Below, piece by piece: positions 1 through 5,740 of a DNA stretch of 8,933 nucleotides. The stretch is from JASHVB01 sp049522565 (GTDB taxonomy: Bacteria; Pseudomonadota; Alphaproteobacteria; Acetobacterales; Acetobacteraceae). Positions within the stretch are counted from its first letter, which is position 1; every line of letters starts with the position of its first letter. The notes under the pieces are model-generated. The model ran no database searches and was not told where the DNA came from. It saw only the letters and a list, made by a program, of their open reading frames with translations. Both the position numbers and the translations under genes were made by a program. Location: the NCBI GenBank assembly GCA_049522565.1, contig JBEKNT010000277.1, positions 1 to 8,933 of the forward strand. Direction: 5' to 3'.

Positions 1-108
1 AGGGGGAGTTGTTTCTTGCAAGCGAAGCGAAGCAGTCTGCCGCGAGCATTGGCACGACATCCCGGGCAGCCTGACGACCGGGGCAGCTGGAAGCGGAGCG
101 TTCACCAC

Positions 109-408
109 GTGACCTATCGCAGATCGTTGCTCAGGGTGTGGATCGCGGGCAGCGTGTGTTGGATTGCCTTTTGGATCTGGCACTACACCACGACCTGCAC
201 CGTGGTCAGCATGAGCGGTGGCAGGGCCATCACCTGCCGCTGGGAAACCGCGGACTCGGGGGGGATGGCCGTGGCGACGCGCACGGCACCCGCGCTGCCG
301 GTGCTTTGGGACATGGCCGTCAGGACGATCGGCATTCCTGCCTGCGCGATCGGCGCAGGGATCGCGGTGTGCTGGGTGGTCGAGAGGTTGCGTCGTCAGG
401 CTCGCTGA
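109..408 (+). CDS. Small two-helix membrane protein, unknown function
   Basis: About 99 residues if started at GTG 109. I do not recognise a named family. Two hydrophobic segments are visible: one near the N-terminus (from VWIAGSVCWIAFWIW) and one near the C-terminus (IGIPACAIGAGIAVCWVV). They are separated by a polar loop of about 45 residues with two Cys, and the protein ends in a basic tail (ERLRRQAR). That is the layout of a small inner-membrane protein with both ends probably cytoplasmic. The start is uncertain. GTG 109 has GGAG ten bases upstream and places the first helix just after a short basic N-terminus. TTG 16 has a strong GGGGGAG seven bases upstream and would add 31 low-complexity, Arg-rich residues. 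The frame is also open to base 1, so a longer gene cut by the edge cannot be excluded. The coherent membrane topology argues for a real gene. Confidence 0.55.
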   Translation: MTYRRSLLRVWIAGSVCWIAFWIWHYTTTCTVVSMSGGRAITCRWETADSGGMAVATRTAPALPVLWDMAVRTIGIPACAIGAGIAVCWVVERLRRQAR

Positions 409-1076
409 GACCACCGGCGTCCCGATGATCACCCCGGACCTTATCGGGCCCGGACATGCCGATCGACCAGCAACCGATCGACAATTCGTCCGCTTCCGGC
501 TTGCCGCCTGTCCAGCCAACTCTGCGCCCGGGGCCGCATCATCGATACGCCCCAGTACGGCCGGGTCGAACGGCAACGGCCTGTGGGACAGCTACGGACT
601 GCCGAACCGCGGCGCGCGCCAAATGACGATCACCTTGTTTCCCGCGCGGAACCGGGTCCGTTTGGGAACGTCTGCAACCGGGGAGAACCGACATTTGGCC
701 CGGCACAATGCGGATTGTCGGAGGCCGGCAGGTAACGGTGATTTGTACAAAGGCTTGCGCCGATTGGCCTATAGGTCCGTAAAGAGGTTTCATTAGCCCC
801 CGCCTCGTTCAGTCTTTTTTTATGATCTATGGCGTAAGCCGCTGCCGGCTGGTATACCGAGAACCATCATGGCGTGAGCGGCCGACCCGTGACGAGCCGC
901 CGTTGTCGGCCAGGTAGGATGATCGCACCTGACGCGGCGCCTGGGCTTGGGTACGTCAGCAAAGGCTGGCCGGGAACCCACAACAAGATCAAGGGCAGCA
1001 GTGCCTCGCCGAAATGTTGATTGTTGACGCATGCGCGCTGCGCCACGGTCAATCTGAACCACGACCGGGGAAGCCA
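409..1076. other. 668-bp stretch without a recognisable gene
   Basis: Open frames here on either strand have Arg/Pro-rich translations with no domain signal. Visible elements are small palindromes (CCTATAGG at 768-775, GGTATACC at 851-858), a run of seven T at 815-821 leading into a -10-like TATGAT (821-826) without a matching -35 box, and a TTGAC/GTCAA inverted repeat (1024-1028 and 1048-1052) just upstream of the radical SAM start. The region probably holds the promoter and leader of the radical SAM gene. I see no cobalamin-riboswitch B12 box, and no GGAAC-N17-CGTT spacing typical of alphaproteobacterial EcfG promoters. Confidence 0.5.
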
Positions 1077-2720
1077 ATGACGCACAACAATGTTTTTGAG
1101 CCTTGTCGTGTTCTCATGGTGTATCCGCGCTTCAGCGCGTCGACTTTCTGGAATTTCTCGGTCGCCTGCGAACTGGTCGGCGCCCGCTATCCGGCGGCGC
1201 CGCTTGGCCTGATCACGCTCGCCGCGACGTTGCCGCCGCACTGGGATATCCGGCTTGTCAACCGCAACACCGAGGAAATGACGGACGCCGATCTCGCCTG
1301 GGCGGACGTGGTGATGACAGGCGGCATGCTGGCGCAGCAGGTCGACACGCTGGAACTGATCGCACTGTGTCACGCGCATGGCAAACCGGTGGTCGTCGGC
1401 GGGCCGGATCCAACGTCGAGCCCGCACGTTTACGCCGCGGCGGATTTCCAGGTGCTCGGCGAAGTCGAAGGCATCATCATCGATTTCATCGCCGCGTGGA
1501 ACGCAGGCGAACGGTCCGGAACGTTCACCGCGCCGAAGTTCACGATCGACGTCACCAGCTCGCCAATTCCGCGTTTCGACTTGCTCAAATTTGAACACTA
1601 CCTGTATGTCGGCGTGCAGTATTCGCGCGGCTGCCCGTTCACCTGCGAGTTCTGCGACATCATCGAACTGTACGGCCGCGTACCACGCGCCAAGACAACA
1701 CCGCAAATCCTCGCTGAACTCGAAACGCTCTACCAGCTCGGCTATCGCGGCCACGTGGATTTCGTTGACGACAACCTGATCGGCAACAAGAAGGCGCTCA
1801 AGACGCTGCTGCCGCAACTCGCCGCATGGCTGGAGCTGCGCGACTATCCGTTCGAGTTCTCGACCGAGGCGTCGATCAATATGGCCGACGACGACGAACT
1901 TCTGCGTATGATGCGGGAGGCGAACTTCTTTACCGTCTTCGTCGGCATCGAAAGCCCGGATCCAAAGACCCTCGTCCATACCAAGAAGAAGCAAAACACC
2001 AGGCGCAACCTGGTGGAGAGCGTCCACCGGATCTATCGCGCCGGAATGTTCGTGACCGCCGGCTTCATCGTCGGCTTCGACAGCGAAGAGGCGTCGATCG
2101 CCGATGCGATGGCCGACTTCATCGAGGCATCCGCCATCCCGGTCTGCATGGTGGGATTGCTCTACGCCCTGCCCAATACCCAGCTCACGCGCCGCCTGGC
2201 AACCGCCGGGCGGCTCCACGCCAACCACGACCTGGCGGCACCGGACCTCAGCGACCAGTGCACCGCGACATTGAATTTCGACACGCTGCGTCCGCTGAGC
2301 GAAATCCTGCGCGACTATCGGCGCATCCTCGAACGGGTCTACGACCCATCGGCGTTCGCGGATCGTTTGGAGCAGCTTTCCGCCATGCTCGATCGCTCGG
2401 GCCGGCCGCGCGAGCTGCATGAGGGCGACATCCGGCGCAAGGTGGCGTCGATCGAGATGGTGCACAAGATCATCAGCCGGCTGCCCGAGGCGCGCGACCA
2501 GTTCTGGCAGACCTTCATAAATTGCGCCAAGTCGAACCCGGCGGCGCTGCGCTATATCGTGATCCTGATGGCGTTCTATCTTCATCTCGGACCATTCGCG
2601 CGGACAGTGATCGCGGCGATCGACACCCGGCTTGCGGAACTGGAGCGTGCGGGCCAGGCCGATGCGGTCGGCCGGGGCGAAGACCGCACCGCACTAATGT
2701 CCTTCGCCCTGCACGAATGA
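1077..2720 (+). CDS. B12-binding radical SAM protein, DUF4070/HpnP-like
   Basis: 547 residues. The N-terminal part (about residues 10-145) looks like a cobalamin-binding Rossmann-type domain (VLMVYPRF; PVVVGGPD at 104-111), without the classical DxHxxG motif. It is followed by a radical SAM core with the CX3CX2C cluster motif at Cys186, Cys190 and Cys193 (RGCPFTCEFC), which binds the 4Fe-4S cluster that cleaves S-adenosylmethionine. The C-terminal ~150 residues match the DUF4070 extension in position. The arrangement and many motifs (ARYPAAPLGLITLAA, VDFVDDNLIGNKKA, LLYALPNTQLTRRL) recall HpnP, which methylates hopanoids at C-2 in the membrane. HpnP has close paralogues of unknown role, so that function is inference. 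ATG 1077 is chosen because GGGGAAG (1067-1073) precedes it; the in-frame ATG 1014 has no ribosome site. No hopanoid gene is adjacent. The enzyme class is secure; the substrate is not. Confidence 0.9.
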   Translation: MTHNNVFEPCRVLMVYPRFSASTFWNFSVACELVGARYPAAPLGLITLAATLPPHWDIRLVNRNTEEMTDADLAWADVVMTGGMLAQQVDTLELIALCHAHGKPVVVGGPDPTSSPHVYAAADFQVLGEVEGIIIDFIAAWNAGERSGTFTAPKFTIDVTSSPIPRFDLLKFEHYLYVGVQYSRGCPFTCEFCDIIELYGRVPRAKTTPQILAELETLYQLGYRGHVDFVDDNLIGNKKALKTLLPQLAAWLELRDYPFEFSTEASINMADDDELLRMMREANFFTVFVGIESPDPKTLVHTKKKQNTRRNLVESVHRIYRAGMFVTAGFIVGFDSEEASIADAMADFIEASAIPVCMVGLLYALPNTQLTRRLATAGRLHANHDLAAPDLSDQCTATLNFDTLRPLSEILRDYRRILERVYDPSAFADRLEQLSAMLDRSGRPRELHEGDIRRKVASIEMVHKIISRLPEARDQFWQTFINCAKSNPAALRYIVILMAFYLHLGPFARTVIAAIDTRLAELERAGQADAVGRGEDRTALMSFALHE

Positions 2721-2722
2721 CC

Positions 2723-2739
2723 CGCGCCTTGCAGGCGTG
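2723..2739 (+). terminator. Short hairpin after radical SAM stop codon
   Basis: Three bases after the TGA, a compact hairpin can form: 2723-2729 pairs with 2733-2739 (seven pairs including one G-U) around a TGC loop. It lies between two direct copies of TGACCCGC (2718-2725, 2738-2745). No T-tract follows, so it is either a weak terminator or an mRNA 3'-end stabiliser. Confidence 0.3.
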
Positions 2740-2932
2740 ACCCGCTCCCGATGCGCCCCGGGGAATTCCGGTTGCCGGGTGCGGCAGGATTCGTTACGAT
2801 GCGGCAAGGCTTTCGCCTCGCCCGTCCCACCAGCAGCGGCATGGCGGCGGACCCGCCACGCCGGGTGGGCGCGGCGCCGCGCCTGCCGTGCTAAGGCGAC
2901 GCCTGGTCGGTCACGACCCAAGGACCGCAACC

Positions 2933-3595
2933 ATGACCGTCATCCAGCGCACTGCCCTGACCTCCGCGCTGTACATCGCGGCGGAGGCGCTCTGCCTGTT
3001 CGCCGCGGCCGGCCGCATCGATATCCCGGAGTTCTGGATATACCTCGGTTGCACCGTGGCGCTGTTCGCCGGCACCATACCGACGGTGGACCCCGACCTG
3101 GCGGCCGAGCGCATGCGCCCGGGCGGCAAGCCCATGCAGCCGCGGATGTGGGGCGTGATCGCGCTGCTCATGGGGCACTTCCTGGTCGCCGGCTACGACC
3201 GAGGCCGGCTGCACGCCGCCGGCGGCGTCCCGGTCGCCCTCGAGGTCCTGGGGTTCCTGCTGGTCGCCACCATGTGGCTGGTCACGCTGTGGGCGATGCA
3301 GGTCAACCGGTTCTTCTCCTCGGCGGCGCGGCTGCAACCCGACCGCGGCCAGCGCGTCATCGACGCCGGCCCCTACAGCGTGGTGCGCCACCCGGCCTAC
3401 GCGGTGGCGCTGCTGGGCTGCCCGGCGAATGGCCTGGCGCTCGGCTCCTGGCTGGCCGCCGCGGTCGGCGCGCTGGCGATCCCGATGCTGCTGTGGCGCT
3501 GCATCGCCGAGGACCGCATGTTGCGCGCCGGCCTGCCCGGCTATGCGGCGTATGCCGCCCGGGTGCGCTGGCGGCTCATTCCCGGGATATGGTAG
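2933..3595 (+). CDS. Isoprenylcysteine-methyltransferase-like membrane protein
   Basis: 220 residues, polytopic. Hydrophobic segments lie at about 8-26, 34-50, 72-87, 100-122 and 155-188. The C-terminal half has the hallmark of the ICMT/PEMT-like integral membrane methyltransferase superfamily: GPYSVVRHPAYA (146-157), the EDRML block (193-197) and a YxxYxxRVRWRLIPGIW end. Known members bind S-adenosylmethionine with these cytosolic elements and methylate lipid or prenyl-cysteine carboxyl groups. Bacterial members are mostly uncharacterised, so the substrate is unknown. The ATG at 2933 has AAGGA eight bases upstream. An earlier in-frame GTG at 2888 would add 15 residues with no better ribosome site. 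The DUF192 gene follows after 45 bp on the same strand, suggesting co-transcription. Length is normal for the family and no defect is seen. Confidence 0.85.
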   Translation: MTVIQRTALTSALYIAAEALCLFAAAGRIDIPEFWIYLGCTVALFAGTIPTVDPDLAAERMRPGGKPMQPRMWGVIALLMGHFLVAGYDRGRLHAAGGVPVALEVLGFLLVATMWLVTLWAMQVNRFFSSAARLQPDRGQRVIDAGPYSVVRHPAYAVALLGCPANGLALGSWLAAAVGALAIPMLLWRCIAEDRMLRAGLPGYAAYAARVRWRLIPGIW

Positions 3596-3640
3596 CCCGT
3601 GCCCGAGACCACGCCGCTGCCATCGGAGGGCTGAGACCGC

Positions 3641-4120
3641 ATGCAACGCCGCCATCTGCTTCTGCTGTTTGCCGCCCTGCCGGCGCTGGCCCGCGCGCAG
3701 GAAGCCGAGCCCACCGCCGCGCAGCCGGAACTGCCCAAGGAAAAGCTGGTCATCGTCACGCGCGACGGCGTCCGGCACGAGTTCAACGTGGAGATGGCGA
3801 CCACCCGGCGACAGCAGCAGGTGGGCGAGATGTTCCGCACCAGCGTGCCGCCCGAGGGCGGGATGCTGTTCGACTGGGGCGTTCCGCACCCCTCGCCGAT
3901 GTGGATGGAGAACACGCTGGTGCCGCTCGACATGGTGTTCATCAACCCGGACGGCACGATCCGCCACATCGCCGAGAACACCGTGCCGGAGAGCCTGGCC
4001 ACCATCGACAGCCACGGCCCGGTGCTGGCGACGCTGGAGCTGGCCGGCGGTACCACGGCGCGGCTCAACATACGGGTGGGCGACAAGGTGTTGCAGCGGA
4101 TTTTCGGCAATGCGGGATGA
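3641..4120 (+). CDS. Exported DUF192 domain protein
   Basis: 159 residues. The N-terminus is a classical signal peptide: basic MQRRH, hydrophobic LLLLFAALPAL, then a predicted signal peptidase I site ARA|Q after residue 19. The mature protein therefore lies in the periplasm. The DUF192 domain covers about residues 35-156, with GEMFR (62-66, usually GLMFR), PMWMENTLVPLDMVFI (86-101) and the VLATLELAGG block (128-137). This family is widespread and small, and its biochemical role is not established. ATG 3641 has GGAGGG at 3625-3630, ten bases upstream. The gene sits 45 bp after the ICMT-like gene and 124 bp before tRNA-Pro. A DUF192 gene beside a complex I accessory gene is, as far as I recall, a recurring alphaproteobacterial arrangement. 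Confidence 0.92.
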   Translation: MQRRHLLLLFAALPALARAQEAEPTAAQPELPKEKLVIVTRDGVRHEFNVEMATTRRQQQVGEMFRTSVPPEGGMLFDWGVPHPSPMWMENTLVPLDMVFINPDGTIRHIAENTVPESLATIDSHGPVLATLELAGGTTARLNIRVGDKVLQRIFGNAG

Positions 4121-4176
4121 GCAATGGGCACCTTGCGCCGGGCGGCTCGCGCCCATAGGTTCCCGTGCCCTCGGAG

Positions 4177-4198
4177 CAGGCCCCGGGGGTTGGGCCTG
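4177..4198 (+). terminator. GC-rich hairpin after DUF192 gene
   Basis: CAGGCCC (4177-4183) pairs perfectly with GGGCCTG (4192-4198) around an eight-base loop, between the DUF192 stop and tRNA-Pro. No T-run follows, so intrinsic termination is uncertain. It could attenuate readthrough into the tRNA. Confidence 0.35.
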
Positions 4199-4244
4199 GA
4201 TTCTGGGCCGGGCGGGCCTTGGATCGGGTCCGGGACAAGCTTAA

Positions 4245-4322
4245 CGGGGCGTGGCGCAGCCTGGTCAGCGCGCCTGTTTTGGGTACAGGAGGTCGTGGGT
4301 TCGAATCCCGCCGCCCCGACCA
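4245..4322 (+). tRNA. tRNA-Pro (anticodon UGG)
   Basis: Complete cloverleaf. The acceptor stem CGGGGCG (4245-4251) pairs with CGCCCCG (4312-4318), followed by discriminator A and an encoded CCA (4320-4322). The D arm is GCGC/GCGC. The anticodon stem CCTGT (4273-4277) pairs with ACAGG (4285-4289) around the loop TTTGGGT, giving anticodon TGG at 4280-4282. The T arm GTGGG-TTCGAAT-CCCGC is intact. The UGG anticodon reads CCA and CCG proline codons and possibly more by wobble. No duplicated 3' tRNA segment or integrase lies nearby, so there is no sign that this tRNA is occupied by an integrated element. Confidence 0.97.
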
Positions 4323-4343
4323 TTGGCAAACGGAGGGTCGATT

Positions 4344-4649
4344 ATGCGTGCCCGCATTTACCAGCCGCCGAAGAACGCGATGCAGTCCGGCTGGGCGGCG
4401 ACGCATCAATGGGTGCTGGAGTTCGAACCCAGCTCGCCCCGGCGTCCGGACCCGCTGATGGGCTGGAGCGGCAGTGCCGACACTCAGGCGCAGGTGCGAC
4501 TGCATTTCGACACGCGCGACGAGGCGGTGGCCTATGCGGAGAAAGCCGGCCTCGCCTACGACCTGGAGCTGCCGCAGCCGCGGCGGGTGAAGCCCAAGGC
4601 GTATGCCGACAATTTCCGCTACGGGCGGATCGAGAACTGGACGCATTAG
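4344..4649 (+). CDS. NDUFS4-like complex I accessory subunit
   Basis: 101 residues, the usual size for the bacterial ETC complex I subunit family homologous to mitochondrial NDUFS4 (18 kDa subunit). Motifs in order: MRARIY at the start, WVLEFEP (23-29), DPLMGWSGSADTQAQ (36-50), VRLHFDTRDEAVAYAEKAGL (51-70), and the C-terminal YADNFRYGRIENWTH (87-101). The family occurs in alphaproteobacteria and mitochondria, where it is a soluble accessory subunit at the peripheral arm of NADH:ubiquinone oxidoreductase near the NADH-oxidising module. The gene lies apart from any nuo operon, which is usual. ATG 4344 has GGAGGG at 4332-4337. The tRNA-Pro CCA ends only 21 bases upstream, so the mRNA probably arises by processing of a tRNA-mRNA transcript. 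Confidence 0.95.
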   Translation: MRARIYQPPKNAMQSGWAATHQWVLEFEPSSPRRPDPLMGWSGSADTQAQVRLHFDTRDEAVAYAEKAGLAYDLELPQPRRVKPKAYADNFRYGRIENWTH

Positions 4650-4713
4650 GGTCCGTCATTGCCAGACGCGTCGCGTTGGCCGGGTTTTCGGCCGCTGCGC
4701 GGTGGACGCCCGG

Positions 4714-4747
4714 AACCCGGCCGAAACATCCGGCATCCGGGTTTTCT
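4714..4747 (+). terminator. Rho-independent terminator candidate after NDUFS4-like gene
   Basis: AACCCGG (4714-4720) pairs perfectly with CCGGGTT (4737-4743). Inside, CCG (4721-4723) pairs with CGG (4731-4733), giving ten base pairs with a three-base bulge and a seven-base loop. The second arm runs into a short T-run (4742-4745). This is the best intrinsic terminator in the window and separates the tRNA/complex I unit from the next gene. Confidence 0.55.
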
Positions 4748-4797
4748 GTTGCGGTCGCCGGGGGCCAACATCAAGATGGATGATACGGCCGCGTCGG

Positions 4798-4826
4798 TTC
4801 GATGCCCCCGGACTCCTGTATAGAAT
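4798..4826 (+). promoter_or_regulatory. Possible promoter for the 207-residue protein
   Basis: A -10-like TAGAAT (4821-4826, overlapping TATAGA 4819-4824) lies 17 bases after a weak -35-like TTCGAT (4798-4803). It sits downstream of the terminator candidate and about 100 bases before the start codon. The -35 match is poor, so this is only a candidate. Confidence 0.25.
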
Positions 4827-4930
4827 CCTCCGATCCGGCGGCAGTCTCGCACAGGCGCCCGCGAGGCGGATGATTTCGGGTGCGTACCGCCGGTCGGCCG
4901 GACAATTCCAGCTTGTCGAGGGGCCCATAA

Positions 4931-5554
4931 ATGCCAATGCAAGTACCGGCCGGAACGGTCCTGATCGGTGACAATGCCTATCTGTTTCGCAGTCCGGCGG
5001 GCGCTGGCGTAACGGATTGCTTCATCATCGGCCATGGCGCCACGGTTGAGACGGGCGAGCGCCGGTTCACGGTGCCCGCCGGCTGCAGGGTCAACTTTTT
5101 TGCGGAGTCGATGAAATCCCTCAAGCTTCAGGCCGGGCCGATCGAAGGATTCAAGGCAATTTCGGGACAGAACCAGGGCGCAGCGCCGCGGATTGATCCG
5201 GCCAACGCGTTCGCCGCGGGGGCGTCAATTCGGGATTACATCCTGGGCAAGGCGGTCGGCAGCCACTACAAGGCAGCGCCGGAGGATGATTCCTACCTCA
5301 AAATCAATCAGGCACTCAATGACCTCGCGGAACGCCGTCATCTCGGTCTGCAGTGGTTGCCGCATTACGTATCGATCCGCAACCGCACCTCATGGTTCTG
5401 TGACACGAACATCTGGCTGAGCAAGCTGATCGAGCAAATCCGGGCGTATGACGGGACGATCGTCAATTTCTATTGCGCGCATTGCCGGGTGAATATCCTG
5501 CGTGCGCATGAAGCCAGAACCCTGAAGACCGTCGGCAGCCAAGGCCTGCGTTAG
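4931..5554 (+). CDS. Uncharacterised protein, weak Stv-type putative adhesin resemblance
   Basis: 207 residues, no signal peptide and no membrane segment. I cannot assign a function with confidence. The N-terminal third has alternating strands: LIGDNAYLFRSPAG (11-24), CFIIGHGAT (30-38) and RFTVPAGCRVNFF (45-57). The C-terminal part has a helix (IWLSKLIEQIR, 161-171) followed by a strand and Cys-rich turn TIVNFYCAHCRV (176-187). The pattern 'hydrophobic strand-GHG...FTVPAG-x-VxFF...strand-xxCR' recalls the putative adhesin Stv domain found in some effector-like proteins. It also places a His-Gly (35-36) and a Cys (182 or 185) after hydrophobic strands, as in clan CD cysteine peptidases; both readings are inference. 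ATG 4931 follows GAGGGG (4918-4923) with a seven-base gap; ATG 4937 is an alternative. No partner gene is adjacent. Its TAG stop lies inside a palindrome. Confidence 0.8.
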   Translation: MPMQVPAGTVLIGDNAYLFRSPAGAGVTDCFIIGHGATVETGERRFTVPAGCRVNFFAESMKSLKLQAGPIEGFKAISGQNQGAAPRIDPANAFAAGASIRDYILGKAVGSHYKAAPEDDSYLKINQALNDLAERRHLGLQWLPHYVSIRNRTSWFCDTNIWLSKLIEQIRAYDGTIVNFYCAHCRVNILRAHEARTLKTVGSQGLR

Positions 5555-5586
5555 AGCGTTTCCAGTCCAAGGGTGGAAGTGCTCTA
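5552..5586. repeat. 35-nt palindrome starting at a stop codon
   Basis: TAGAGCGTTTCCA (5552-5564) pairs over 13 positions with TGGAAGTGCTCTA (5574-5586), including two G-U pairs, around a nine-base loop. The first three bases are the TAG stop of the preceding gene. No T-run follows. GAGCGTTTCC-type palindromes are, as I recall, dispersed in many copies in alphaproteobacterial genomes, so this is probably a repeat-family copy that may also act as a terminator or mRNA stabiliser. Confidence 0.6.
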
Positions 5587-5721
5587 CAGCGTCGCCGTTC
5601 CGGCTTCCCGCGCCCTACCATCGCCCTGCACCGCGAGGCTCAGCGGCCAGGCCGGAGCGTCCCGCACGAGGGTTGCCGCGCATCAGCGGCGCACACGTGG
5701 ACGAGGCAGCGGGCCATCGCC

Positions 5722-5731
5722 AAGGGGGGGG
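5722..5731 (+). promoter_or_regulatory. Ribosome binding site with G8 tract before MFS gene
   Basis: AA followed by eight G (5724-5731), then AAAGATCGC and GTG 5741. This is the only strong purine-rich Shine-Dalgarno region upstream of the MFS coding signal, and it decides the start at GTG 5741 rather than at the far upstream in-frame GTG 5573. The homopolymer makes exact spacing ambiguous. Confidence 0.55.
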
Positions 5732-5740
5732 AAAGATCGC

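Noticed and set aside
409..1076. Cobalamin riboswitch or EcfG-type promoter upstream of the B12 radical SAM gene
   Set aside because: No B12 box was visible. GGAAC occurrences near 648, 665 and 973 lack CGTT at the required spacing.
1014..1076. Upstream ATG 1014 as start of the radical SAM gene
   Set aside because: It has no ribosome site and adds 21 residues unlike the family; ATG 1077 is preceded by GGGGAAG.
867..2585. 572-codon open frame on the minus strand opposite the radical SAM gene
   Set aside because: It is the antisense shadow of a gene with clear CX3CX2C and family motifs. Its translation is rich in Arg, Ala and His with no recognisable domain; high G/C third positions keep stops rare.
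2891..4156. 421-codon minus-strand open frame over the same two genes
   Set aside because: It is an antisense shadow with no domain signal and a Gln/Arg/His-rich composition.
2737..4158. 473-codon plus-strand open frame across the ICMT-like and DUF192 genes
   Set aside because: It overlaps two genes with strong motifs and ribosome sites in other frames, and its translation is low-complexity Arg/Pro/Gly-rich.
4421..4446. Apparent partial copy of the tRNA-Pro 3' end (GTTCGAACCCAG-like, then CGCCCCGG) as an attachment site
   Set aside because: It lies inside the conserved FEPSSPRR coding segment of the NDUFS4-like gene and matches the tRNA only loosely; no integrase is present.
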